DNA of 64,000 bases from Devosia sp. LC5. GTDB taxonomy: Bacteria; Pseudomonadota; Alphaproteobacteria; Rhizobiales; Devosiaceae. Position 1 is the first letter of the stretch; every line of letters starts with the position of its first letter. Location of the stretch: contig NZ_JNNO01000009.1 of assembly GCF_000735585.1 (NCBI RefSeq), positions 1-64,000 on the forward strand. The letters are read 5' to 3'. Made by a program: the position numbers and the translations under genes. Positions 53,290 to 61,828 of the stretch are shown here, one piece after another. The notes beneath the pieces were generated by a model. The model did no database searches. It had not been told where the DNA came from and saw only the letters and a program-made list of their open reading frames with translations.

Positions 53290-54330
53290 TCAGTCGGTGC
53301 GGCGCCCCGTTTTCTGGTTGAATGGATGCAGATCCGCTATGCTGACATGGAGGGTGGCCCGGGCGCCTTCGGTGACAGCGGTGCGGGCGGGCACGGCTGC
53401 GACAATCAACTGCCCGCTGCCTTCGAGCCGCATATGCAGGTGGCTTTCCCCGCCGATCGGCTCGTAGAGTTCGACAATAGCGCTTAGGACAACATGTGGG
53501 CCCTCAGGCGCTGCCAGCTGGATGGTATCGGGACGAATGCCGACAAGGTCGGTGCCCTCGGGCAGCGTGAGCGCACCCTTGTCGCGCAGATAGTCGACAT
53601 CGATCAGGTTCATCGGCGGCGAACCGATAAAGCCGGCTACGAACAGCGTAGCCGGACGCTCATAGAGCGCAATAGGCGCGCCAACCTGCTCGATGCGGCC
53701 TGCATTCATCACCACGAGACGATCCGCCAGGGTCATGGCTTCAAGCTGGTCGTGCGTCACATAGACGCTGGTGGTGGCCAGGTTGCGCTGCAGGCGCTTG
53801 ATTTCGATCCGCATCTGGCCGCGCAGCTTGGCGTCGAGGTTGGAGAGCGGTTCGTCGAACAGGAAGGCCTTGGGCTGCCGCACGATGGCGCGGCCCATGG
53901 CGACGCGCTGGCGCTGCCCGCCCGAAAGCTGGCGGGGACGGCGATCGAGGAACGGCTCGATTTCGAGGATGCGCGCGGCTTCGGTGACGCGGCGGTCGAT
54001 TTCGTCACGCGGTGTGCCGCGATTCTTGAGCCCGTATTCGAGATTGCCGCGCACCGTCATGTGCGGGTAGAGCGCATAATTCTGGAACACCATGGCGATA
54101 TCGCGTTCGGCCGGCTCCTTGGCGTTGACCACGATGCCATCAATGGAGATGGTGCCCTCGCTGATCGCCTCGAGGCCGGCGATCATGCGCAGCAGGGTGG
54201 ACTTCCCGCAGCCGGACGGTCCCACCAGCACGACCAGTTCACCGTCCGGTATCGCCAGGTCGAGGTCGTGGATGGCGGTGACGCCGCCCGCATAGACCTT
54301 CTTGACGCCTGAAATGTCGATACTTGCCAT
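53290..54330 (-). CDS. ugpC: Glycerol-3-phosphate ABC importer ATP-binding protein
   Basis: Cytoplasmic ATPase, 346 aa. It has Walker [10 protein letters not shown], signature [40 protein letters not shown] and a C-terminal OB/TOBE domain ([16 protein letters not shown]). The ATG at 54330 ([16 protein letters not shown]) matches the UgpC N-terminus; the frame extends 204 bases upstream through the end of ugpE and is not used. Its start lies 5 bases after the ugpE stop. The function is assigned from the UgpB/UgpA/UgpE companions. Confidence 0.92.
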   Translation of the reverse strand: MASIDISGVKKVYAGGVTAIHDLDLAIPDGELVVLVGPSGCGKSTLLRMIAGLEAISEGTISIDGIVVNAKEPAERDIAMVFQNYALYPHMTVRGNLEYGLKNRGTPRDEIDRRVTEAARILEIEPFLDRRPRQLSGGQRQRVAMGRAIVRQPKAFLFDEPLSNLDAKLRGQMRIEIKRLQRNLATTSVYVTHDQLEAMTLADRLVVMNAGRIEQVGAPIALYERPATLFVAGFIGSPPMNLIDVDYLRDKGALTLPEGTDLVGIRPDTIQLAAPEGPHVVLSAIVELYEPIGGESHLHMRLEGSGQLIVAAVPARTAVTEGARATLHVSIADLHPFNQKTGRRTD

Positions 54331-54335
54331 TGTGC

Positions 54336-55184
54336 TTACTTCTCGGTTTCGACCAGGCCCTTGACGAACAGGCGCTGCATCAGGATGACGACGAGGACGG
54401 GGGGCAGCATGGCCAGGATCACCGCGGCCATGACGAAGTTCCATTGCGGCTCGGCGTCGGCAGTCGCCGCCAGCCGTTTGATGCCCATGACCACGGTGTA
54501 GTAGCGGCTGTCGGTGGTGACGAGCAGCGGCCACAGGTACTGCACCCAGCCATAGATGAAGAGGATGACGAAGAGCGCCGCGATATTGGTCCGGCTGAGC
54601 GGCAGCAGGATATCGCGGAAGAACTTCATCGGGCCCGCACCGTCGACGCGCGCCGCCTCCATCAGTTCGTCCGGCACGGTGAGGAAGAACTGGCGGAACA
54701 GGAACGTGGCCGTCGCCGAGGCGATCAGCGGAATGATCAGCCCCGGATAGGAATTGAGCATGCCGAGGTCCGCCACCACCTTGAAGGTGGGAACGATGCG
54801 AACCTCGACCGGCAGCATCAGCGTGATGAAGATGATCCAGAACGCCAGCATCCGGAACGGGAACTTGAAGAAAACGATGGCATAGGCGGAGAGGATCGAG
54901 ATGATGATCTTGCCCACCGCGATGGCGATGGCCATCACCAGCGAGTTCAGCAGCATGATCGAGAGCGGCGGCGCGCCGGCAGTCGAGATGCCCTCGTTCA
55001 GCATGAAGCTGTAGTTCTCGATCATGTGCGGGCCTGGCAGCAGGGGCACCAGCCCGCGCATGAAGTCGCCGCTGCCATGGGTGGAGGCGACGAAGGCCAG
55101 ATAGACCGGGAACACGACGATGATGACCCCGATGATCAGCACCAGATGCGTTAGGAAGGCCAGGAATGGTCTGTTTTCAATCAT
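54336..55184 (-). CDS. ugpE: Glycerol-3-phosphate ABC importer permease
   Basis: Inner-membrane permease, 282 aa, with six helices. The N-terminus [20 protein letters not shown] then [20 protein letters not shown] is characteristic of UgpE. The EAA loop is [20 protein letters not shown]. The site ttaggggagc precedes the ATG. It is 12 bases after ugpA's stop. Confidence 0.93.
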   Translation of the reverse strand: MIENRPFLAFLTHLVLIIGVIIVVFPVYLAFVASTHGSGDFMRGLVPLLPGPHMIENYSFMLNEGISTAGAPPLSIMLLNSLVMAIAIAVGKIIISILSAYAIVFFKFPFRMLAFWIIFITLMLPVEVRIVPTFKVVADLGMLNSYPGLIIPLIASATATFLFRQFFLTVPDELMEAARVDGAGPMKFFRDILLPLSRTNIAALFVILFIYGWVQYLWPLLVTTDSRYYTVVMGIKRLAATADAEPQWNFVMAAVILAMLPPVLVVILMQRLFVKGLVETEK

Positions 55185-55196
55185 TGCGCCGCTCCC

Positions 55197-56081
55197 CTAA
55201 TACTGCACACGCCGCTCGACATAGCGGAACTGGATGGCGGTGAGGGCGATGACGACGATCATCAGCACCACGGACTGGGCGGAGGACGAACCGATATTCT
55301 GCCCGAGGAAGCCGTCGGTATAGACCTTGTAGACCAGCGTATTGGTCGCCTGCGCCGGCCCGCCCTGGGTGGTGGCATCGATAATGCCGAACGTGTCGAA
55401 CATGGCGTAGTTCATGTTGACGATCAGCAGGAAGAACGTGGTCGGCGACAGCAGCGGGAAGACGATGGTCCAGAAGCGCTTGAACGGTCCCGCGCCATCG
55501 ATAGCCGCCGCTTCGATCAGCGATTGCGGCACCGATTGCAGGCCGGCCACGAAGAACAGGAAATTGTACGAAATCTGCTTCCAGCTGGCGGCGATGATGA
55601 CGAGGATCATCGCGTCGTTGCCATCCATGCGGTGGTTCCAGTCGACGCCTGCCGCGCGCAGCAGATAGGAGGCGATGCCGATCGTGGGGTTGAACATGAA
55701 CCACCACAAAATACCCACCACCACCGGCGCCACCGCATAGGGCCACACCAGCAGCGTGGTGTAGAGCCGGTTGGTGCGCAGCACCCGGTTTACCGCGACC
55801 GCCAGGATCAGCGACAGCGACATCGATAGCGCGGTGACGCTGAAGGCAAAGATCGCGGTCTTGCCGACCGACGCGAAATAGTTCGGGTCGACGAACAGCC
55901 GGCGGTAATTCTCGAACCACACGAACGTCGTCTGAAAGCCCCACGAGTCTGCCAGTTCGAACGATGACTTCACCGCCTGCAAGGCAGGCCAGATGAAGAA
56001 GATCAGCGTGACGGCAAGTTGCGGCACGAGCAGCATGTAGGGGAGAATCTTGTTGGGGAAGATGGTTCGCTTGGCCTGCAT
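55197..56081 (-). CDS. ugpA: Glycerol-3-phosphate ABC importer permease
   Basis: Inner-membrane permease, 294 aa. The start [20 protein letters not shown] and [20 protein letters not shown] are close to UgpA; the EAA loop is [20 protein letters not shown], and [20 protein letters not shown] precedes the last helices. ATG 56081 has cggaggcgg upstream; the frame extends 51 bases further with an Arg-rich tail that is rejected. A 90-base gap with a very stable hairpin separates it from ugpB. Confidence 0.93.
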   Translation of the reverse strand: MQAKRTIFPNKILPYMLLVPQLAVTLIFFIWPALQAVKSSFELADSWGFQTTFVWFENYRRLFVDPNYFASVGKTAIFAFSVTALSMSLSLILAVAVNRVLRTNRLYTTLLVWPYAVAPVVVGILWWFMFNPTIGIASYLLRAAGVDWNHRMDGNDAMILVIIAASWKQISYNFLFFVAGLQSVPQSLIEAAAIDGAGPFKRFWTIVFPLLSPTTFFLLIVNMNYAMFDTFGIIDATTQGGPAQATNTLVYKVYTDGFLGQNIGSSSAQSVVLMIVVIALTAIQFRYVERRVQY

Positions 56082-56126
56082 GCTCCGCCTCCGTCTGCGC
56101 CGCGTCGTTGCGCGGCTATGCTGATG

Positions 56127-56151
56127 CCCCACCCTCGCTGCGAGGGTGGGG
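56127..56151 (-). promoter_or_regulatory. Very stable hairpin between ugpB and ugpA
   Basis: CCCCACCCTCG-CTG-CGAGGGTGGGG has a perfect 11-bp stem with a 3-base loop and no T-run. It begins 20 bases after the ugpB stop, so it is likely an RNA 3'-end stabiliser or partial attenuator. Confidence 0.75.
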
Positions 56152-56171
56152 CGGGTTTGGCGTCCAGAGGC

Positions 56172-57503
56172 TTACTGGGCGTTGGCGGCTTCGAAGTCGC
56201 GCAAGATCACGTTGCCGCGTTCGACGGCGGCGTCGAGCGCTTCTTGGGCGGTCTTGGTGCCGGCCAGCATGGCTTCGAACTCTTCATCCACCACATTGCG
56301 GGCCTGGGTCAGGTTGCCGAAGCGTACGCCCTTGGAATTGGCGGTAGGCGTGCCACGGGTGATCTGCTCGATGGCAATGTCCGAACCGGGGTTCTCGGCG
56401 TAGTAGCCCTGTTCCTGGCCCAACTCGTAGGCGGCATTGGTGATCGGCAGGTAGCCGGTGAACTGATGCCAGGCAGCCTGGATTTCGGGCTGGCTGAGAT
56501 AGGTGTAGAACTGGGCGACGCCCTTGTAGACTTCCGGGTCCTTGCCGTTGAGCGTCCACAGCGTGGCGCCACCGATGATCGAGTTCTTCGGTTCGGCGAT
56601 CTCGTCGTCGTAATAGGGCAGGGGCGCGAAGCCGACTTCGAATTCCTTGGCATTGGCGATAACGCCGGCGCGGCCTGCCGAAGAATTCATGAAGATGGCG
56701 CATTCCTGGGCATAGAACTTGGGGGCAGAGTCTGCGCCGCCACCAGGGCCACCATACTGGAACAGGCCTTCATCGGACCACTTCTTGAGGTTGTCCCAGT
56801 GCCTGACCTGCACGGGGCCGTTGAACGTGAATTCGGTGCCGAGGCCGCCGAAGCCGTTTTCAAGCGTGCCGAAAGGCTGGTCATGGATGGCCGAGAGGTT
56901 TTCGGTCTGGATCCAGGTGATCCAGGCACTGCTGAGCCCGCACTGGGCAGCGCCCGATTCGACAATCTGCCGGCTCATGGTCTCGAGTTCGGCCCAGGTC
57001 TTGGGCGGCGTCTCGCGATCGAGACCGGCTTTTTCGAACACGTCCTTGTTGTAGTACATGATCGGGGTCGATGAATTGAACGGCATCGACAGGATGTTGC
57101 CGTCGGTATCGGAATAATAGCCCGTTACCGGCGCGAGGAAGCCCGACGGATCCCACGGCTCGCCATGGTCGGCCATCAGCTGGTACACCGGATAGACGGC
57201 GCCCTTGGCGGCCATCATTGTGCCGGTGCCGACTTCGAAAACCTGGACAATGGCTGGTTGCTCGTTGGCGCGGAAGGCGGCGATAGCGGTCGTCAGCGTC
57301 TCGGCATAGGTGCCTTTGTAGCTCGGAACGATCTTGAATTCGGACTGGCTCTCGTTGAAGCCGGCCGCGATTTCTTCGAGCTTCTCGCCCAACTGGGCGT
57401 CCATGGCATGCCACCAGGCGATCTCGGTCTGAGCCGCAGCCTGGGGCGCATGGGAAAGGGCCGCGATCACGCTCGTCGACAACAGCAGCGCTAGTTTCTT
57501 CAT
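56172..57503 (-). CDS. ugpB: Glycerol-3-phosphate ABC importer substrate-binding protein
   Basis: Periplasmic binding protein, 443 aa, with a signal peptide in MKKLALLLSTSVIAALSHAP to AAAQ. The mature start TEIAWWHAMDAQLGEKLEEI and the stretches NESQSEFKIVPSYKGTYAET and MPFNSSTPIMYYNKDVFEKA closely resemble E. coli UgpB, including the aromatic/Ser residues that hold the phosphate ligand. ATG 57503 has tcctcc's complement ggaggga upstream; the longer frame is not used. First gene of ugpBAEC. No ugpQ phosphodiesterase is present. An 8-base inverted repeat at 57571-57600 is a likely regulator site. Confidence 0.94.
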   Translation of the reverse strand: MKKLALLLSTSVIAALSHAPQAAAQTEIAWWHAMDAQLGEKLEEIAAGFNESQSEFKIVPSYKGTYAETLTTAIAAFRANEQPAIVQVFEVGTGTMMAAKGAVYPVYQLMADHGEPWDPSGFLAPVTGYYSDTDGNILSMPFNSSTPIMYYNKDVFEKAGLDRETPPKTWAELETMSRQIVESGAAQCGLSSAWITWIQTENLSAIHDQPFGTLENGFGGLGTEFTFNGPVQVRHWDNLKKWSDEGLFQYGGPGGGADSAPKFYAQECAIFMNSSAGRAGVIANAKEFEVGFAPLPYYDDEIAEPKNSIIGGATLWTLNGKDPEVYKGVAQFYTYLSQPEIQAAWHQFTGYLPITNAAYELGQEQGYYAENPGSDIAIEQITRGTPTANSKGVRFGNLTQARNVVDEEFEAMLAGTKTAQEALDAAVERGNVILRDFEAANAQ

Positions 57504-57570
57504 GGGGTGGTCCCTCCTGTTATGAGCAAAAAAGCTCCGTCCTCGCATTGCCAGTCGTAGCAATGCAATT

Positions 57571-57600
57571 TTCATTTGGCAAAGGAGATGTTCAAATGAA
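57571..57600. promoter_or_regulatory. DeoR-type operator candidate upstream of ugpB
   Basis: TTCATTTG and CAAATGAA are perfect inverted arms with a 14-base spacer (22 bases centre to centre, about two helical turns), about 70 bases before the ugpB start. Confidence 0.55.
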
Positions 57601-57974
57601 CACGTAATGGCGCAGTTCATTCGCCGCGCCCACGAGTGGGTCATCCAAGCCATTGATAACGTTGACCCGGCCCTACAAGACCGAGTCCGATTTTATCCTC
57701 AAGACTAAGTCGATACGCGCCAGACTTCCGGCGAGACTGAGTCGAATTTCATAAGTCATTGATTTTTCTTGTGACTGTCTGATGACAAAAAACGGGTTTT
57801 GTTCGTCATCGGCCGCTCCAGTGCATGTTCTGCCCGAGGGGCCTAAAGAGGCTGGATTGCCTCTCGTCACGCGATCGTATCGTTCGGCGGGCAGGACTCA
57901 GTCTTGACCGGAAATCAGCTCGCTCTTGAGCGCGCGGAATAAGTTGCCCCCGCGCCACAAAAGCTGCTCACAAC

Positions 57975-58017
57975 TTTGCGAGCAATTGCTCCCGTTAAGG
58001 TTTGCAAGTTATTGCTC
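57975..58017 (+). promoter_or_regulatory. Two direct repeats upstream of the L,D-transpeptidase gene
   Basis: TTTGCGAGCAATTGCTC (57975-57991) and TTTGCAAGTTATTGCTC (58001-58017) match at 14 of 17 positions with a 26-base period, ending 65 bases before the start codon. A repeated activator or repressor site is likely. The rest of 57601-57974 shows nothing I can name. Confidence 0.45.
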
Positions 58018-58082
58018 GTAATACCCCGCAGCCTGCCGAATCGGGTCCAGGCGCGGCCCGCGTCGCCGTGCATGGAGCTCGC

Positions 58083-59774
58083 ATGAACAGGATTTTGGTT
58101 GGTTTGCTCGCCGCTCTTGCCGGTGCGGGTGTTACTTTGCCTGCGATCGCCCAGGACATGGCCAGCCTGGCGGCTACGCCAGTGGTGATCGCGCCGGCTC
58201 AATCGGACCTGGCCAGAACCATAAAATCCGGACTCGCCACCACTTATTATGGCGCGCCCAAGAATTCGCTGGCCTATCGCGAGGCGCAAAGGCTCTACTT
58301 TTTCTATGGCGCACGCCATTTCGAGCCCATCTGGCTGGCCGAGAAAGCCGACGGCGCCGTTGGCTATTCGGCTGCCGCACAGAAGATCATGAAGCTCTTT
58401 GGCGCGGCGGCTAGTGAAGGCTTGCGCCCCTCCGACTATCTGACGCCCGCGCTCGACGTCACCGCGGTCGGGAGTGACCCGGCCAAGCTGGCGGCGCTCG
58501 AAACCGCCTTTTCGGCGGCCACCATGCGCTATGCCACGCACATCTATACCGGCCGCATCGAGCCGCTGTCGATCGATGCCAATCTCGATATCCAGCCCAA
58601 GCAGCTCGACCAATCGGCGCTGATGCTGGAATTGGCGACGAGCGATGATCCCGCAGCAGTTCTCGCCAAGCTCGAGCCCACCCACCCTGAATTTCTTGCC
58701 CTCAAGGCACGGCTGGCGACATTCGACGCGAGCCGGGCCGAGCGGCCGATCACTATCGAAGCGGGCGCAACGCTCAAGCCCGGCATGAGCGATCCGCGCG
58801 TGCCGGCACTGCGCCAGCGCCTGGGACTGCCGGCGGTCGATGGCCTGGTCTATGACGAGGCGCTGATTGCCGCGATCAAGACTTTCCAGGCAGGCGCCGG
58901 CCTCGAAGACGATGGCGTGATGGGTCCGGCTACGCTCACCGCGCTCAATGGCGGCGTGCCCGTGACGCGTGAGGACATTCTGGCCAATATGGAACGCTGG
59001 CGGTGGATGCCCCGGGATCTGGGTCAGTTCAACGTTTTCGTCAACATTCCCGAATATCGCCTCGCCATCAATCGCGATGGTCAGGAGACCTATACCACCC
59101 GCGTGGTGGTGGGCAGCACCAAGAACCAGACCCCGGTTTTCTCGGACAATATCCGCCACATCGTGGTCAATCCCTATTGGAACGTGCCCTCCTCGATCAT
59201 CCGCAACGAGATCGCTCCCAAGACGCGCGGCAATCCAGGCTATATCGCCAGCCAGAACATGGAATTGATCTATCAGGGCAATGTGGTCAGCGCCTATCAG
59301 GTCAATTGGGCCGCTGTGGGCGACACTTTCCCCTTCCGCGTGCGGCAGAAGCCGGGCCCGGGCAATTCGCTGGGCCAGATCAAGTTCCTGTTTCCCAACA
59401 AGCACGATGTCTATCTGCACGACACCCCCTCCAAGAGCCTGTTCAGCCGCGCCTTCCGCGCCGCCAGCCATGGCTGTGTGCGCGTGCAGAACCCGATGGA
59501 ATTTGCCGCCGCATTGACCGCCAACGAGCCCAATATCGATCGCGCCTCGCTGGAGGCCATGTTCGGCCCATCCGAGCGTTGGGTAAATCCGGAACAGCAG
59601 GTGCCGGTGCACCTGGCCTATTTCACCCTGCGCGTCGGCGCCGATGGCGAACTGCGCTCCTATGCCGACGTCTATGGGCACAATGCCAAGCTGATCAAGG
59701 CGTTGGGCCTTGGAGACGCGGCCGCCACGGTGATTGCCGATGCGGCGCCGGCCGACACTACACTCTCCCCCTGA
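58083..59774 (+). CDS. L,D-transpeptidase (YcbB/LdtD-like)
   Basis: Periplasmic peptidoglycan cross-linking enzyme, 563 aa. The signal peptide is MNRILVGLLAALAGAGVTLP to AIAQ. A helical scaffold domain (about 40-220) and a peptidoglycan-binding domain (about 235-295; LRQRLGLPAVDGLVYDEALI) precede the YkuD catalytic domain (about 320-510). The active site is in FRAASHGCVRVQNPMEF, with Cys465 and its His. It forms 3-3 cross-links, which alphaproteobacteria of this group use heavily. The start at 58083 is the one giving a signal peptide. It is followed by a DUF882 gene on the same strand, suggesting a cell-wall module. Confidence 0.94.
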   Translation: MNRILVGLLAALAGAGVTLPAIAQDMASLAATPVVIAPAQSDLARTIKSGLATTYYGAPKNSLAYREAQRLYFFYGARHFEPIWLAEKADGAVGYSAAAQKIMKLFGAAASEGLRPSDYLTPALDVTAVGSDPAKLAALETAFSAATMRYATHIYTGRIEPLSIDANLDIQPKQLDQSALMLELATSDDPAAVLAKLEPTHPEFLALKARLATFDASRAERPITIEAGATLKPGMSDPRVPALRQRLGLPAVDGLVYDEALIAAIKTFQAGAGLEDDGVMGPATLTALNGGVPVTREDILANMERWRWMPRDLGQFNVFVNIPEYRLAINRDGQETYTTRVVVGSTKNQTPVFSDNIRHIVVNPYWNVPSSIIRNEIAPKTRGNPGYIASQNMELIYQGNVVSAYQVNWAAVGDTFPFRVRQKPGPGNSLGQIKFLFPNKHDVYLHDTPSKSLFSRAFRAASHGCVRVQNPMEFAAALTANEPNIDRASLEAMFGPSERWVNPEQQVPVHLAYFTLRVGADGELRSYADVYGHNAKLIKALGLGDAAATVIADAAPADTTLSP

Positions 59775-59785
59775 GTGGTGCGGCG

Positions 59786-59806
59786 GGGTGGCTACAGCCG
59801 CCCTCT
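59786..59806 (+). terminator. Weak terminator-like hairpin after the L,D-transpeptidase gene
   Basis: GGGTGGC-TACA-GCCGCCC (one G-U pair) is followed by TCTT, 11 bases after the stop codon. Confidence 0.4.
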
Positions 59807-59892
59807 TAACTCCTGCTTTACAAATTCGCCTTGGTTCAGCCGGTTTTTCCCCGTAATAACACTGCCGTGAAGGGGTCCGGTTGCGGGGCCGT

Positions 59893-59919
59893 TTGACATC
59901 TCGTTAGCGTTAATAAAAT
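59893..59919 (+). promoter_or_regulatory. Candidate promoter of the DUF882 gene
   Basis: TTGACA at 59893 and TAAAAT at 59914, with a rather short 15-base spacer, about 60 bases before the GTG start. Confidence 0.35.
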
Positions 59920-59978
59920 CGAGCGATTTTGGCGCTAATGTCGGACGACAACTGGCAATCAACCGGGCAGAGTTTGGC

Positions 59979-61679
59979 GTGACGGGGACTTACCTTTTGA
60001 TACGGCACCATATCGCGCGCGCCTTCGTGGCCGCCCTTATGAGCATCACCGTGATCCTGCCGCAGGCTGTCGTTCCGGCGCATGCGGCCACTGAACGCGC
60101 GATCTATTTGTACTATACCCATACCAAGGAGACGGCTCGCATCGTCTTCAAGCGCAATGGGCAATATGTGCAGTCTGGCCTCAACGAGCTGAATTATTTC
60201 CTGCGCGACTGGCGCCGCAACGAGCCCGCGCGCATGGATCCGCGCCTGTTCGATCTGGTCTGGGAAGTCTATCAGGAAGTGGGCGCCACCCAGCCGATCA
60301 ATGTGGTCTCGGCCTATCGCTCCCCCAAGACCAATGAAATGCTGCGGGCCACCTCGTCCGGTGTTGCCGAGAATTCCCAGCATACCAAAGGCCATGCCAT
60401 GGATTTCTTTATTCCGGGCATTCCGCTCTCCAAACTGCGGGCCGTGGCAATGCGCAAGCAGGTCGGCGGCGTTGGCTTCTACCCCACCTCCGGCAGCCCG
60501 TTTGTGCACCTTGATACGGGCTCGGTCCGCGCCTGGCCGCGCATGACCCGCGCCCAGCTCAAGGACATCTTCCCCGACGGGCGCACCATGCATGTGCCCA
60601 CCGATGGCAAGCCGCTGTCGCAGGAAGGCTATCAGATAGCCCTGGCCGAGTGGAACCGATGCCATGCCTATCCGTGCAATGGCAGCAGCAATTCGGGCAC
60701 GCGCGTCGCCAGCAATAGCGGCAGCGGCCGTACGCTGATGGACATGATCTTTGGCGGCAATGACAGCAAGCCAACCCCCGTCCAGGCCTCGGCGCCCTTG
60801 CAGGTGGCCGCTATTGCGCCCCAGCAGGCCGCGACCCCCAGCGCCGCGCCCATGCCCATGATGCGCCCGGCCGATCTGGGCGGTGCACCAGCCGCCGTGG
60901 CCGTCGCCGATATCGCGCCGCAACAGGCAGCCCCTGGTGCCATTCCCATTCCGTTCTCGACCCGGGGCAGCGCGCCGCTCGACGCCGCCGAGTTGCTGCC
61001 CGATACCACGGCGCCCTTGCCGGTCATGAAGTCGGAAACCCTGCGGGTCGCGACTGCCGCCGCCCTGCCATCTGGCGATGCTGTCACCGCGCTCGCCGCA
61101 TTTACCGCGCCCGTGCCCCAACCGCGCCTCATCATGTCCGAGCCACCGGAATCGGTCACCGCCTATATGCCGCCCATGCCACAAACGCCCGATTCACAAC
61201 GGGCGCTCGAAATGATCATCGAACGTGACACGACCGTCACCGCGGCAGTACCGCCCCAGCCGGCCGATCGCCTGCCCATCCTGCCGCCGCTGACCGCCGC
61301 AACCGGCGTGCGCACCGCTTCGCTCGGGGATGATCCTGCCACTGCTGCGCTCGCCGGCTTCTTCTCGGGCACCTTTGGCGCTGCCCAGCAGAGCAATAGC
61401 GCTCCCGTCGCCGCCGCTCTGGCAGACCATCTGGCCAATCGCACCCCTGTTGGCGGCATGCGCAAGCCCGATCTGGTCGCCCCCGACCTCGAACATGTCG
61501 CCGAAATCTTCACCGCGCCCTCCACCATGAGTTCGGACCATTTTGCGGTGATCTTCGATCACGATGAAGCCGATTTCAGCCCTGCCACCGAGATGGGCGA
61601 ATATATCACCACGCTGCGCGCTGGCGACTTCCCAGCCGTCCCCAGCCACACCAGCTTTGTGGTCACCGCCACCAATTAA
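59979..61679 (+). CDS. DUF882 / M15A-type peptidase (YcbK/MepK-like) with long Ala/Pro-rich tail
   Basis: 566 aa exported protein. A signal peptide lies about 12-38 (VAALMSITVILPQAVVPAHA). The catalytic domain (about 40-225) contains INVVSAYRSPKTNEMLR, the zinc motif SQHTKGHAMDFFIPG (His and Asp ligands) and PFVHLDTGSVRAWPR with the last His. E. coli MepK of this family cleaves mDap-mDap 3-3 cross-links, the bonds made by the preceding gene's L,D-transpeptidase. The following 340 residues are low-complexity (Ala/Pro/Thr-rich), unlike the compact 180-residue E. coli protein, perhaps for wall or outer-membrane anchoring. The start is GTG at 59979; the ribosome site is poor. Confidence 0.88.
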   Translation: MTGTYLLIRHHIARAFVAALMSITVILPQAVVPAHAATERAIYLYYTHTKETARIVFKRNGQYVQSGLNELNYFLRDWRRNEPARMDPRLFDLVWEVYQEVGATQPINVVSAYRSPKTNEMLRATSSGVAENSQHTKGHAMDFFIPGIPLSKLRAVAMRKQVGGVGFYPTSGSPFVHLDTGSVRAWPRMTRAQLKDIFPDGRTMHVPTDGKPLSQEGYQIALAEWNRCHAYPCNGSSNSGTRVASNSGSGRTLMDMIFGGNDSKPTPVQASAPLQVAAIAPQQAATPSAAPMPMMRPADLGGAPAAVAVADIAPQQAAPGAIPIPFSTRGSAPLDAAELLPDTTAPLPVMKSETLRVATAAALPSGDAVTALAAFTAPVPQPRLIMSEPPESVTAYMPPMPQTPDSQRALEMIIERDTTVTAAVPPQPADRLPILPPLTAATGVRTASLGDDPATAALAGFFSGTFGAAQQSNSAPVAAALADHLANRTPVGGMRKPDLVAPDLEHVAEIFTAPSTMSSDHFAVIFDHDEADFSPATEMGEYITTLRAGDFPAVPSHTSFVVTATN

Positions 61680-61828
61680 AAAGCTCCGGCCAAAGCCTCA
61701 TTTCGGGCACGATAAGACCCTATCGCTCGCCGCGCTCCCATAAAGCGTGGCGAGCGGGCCATGTTGCAAAGCCTCTGCGGCGGGCCTAAAGAGTTCATAT
61801 ATTGCCGTTTCTGGCGAAGGATTGCCGC

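Noticed and set aside
57673..57870. 65-aa minus-strand frame between ugpB and the L,D-transpeptidase gene
   Set aside because: Poor start context, no motif, and it lies in a control region.
57915..59681. 588-aa minus-strand frame opposite the L,D-transpeptidase
   Set aside because: Shadow of the real gene; no family signature, and the plus strand has the complete YkuD active site.
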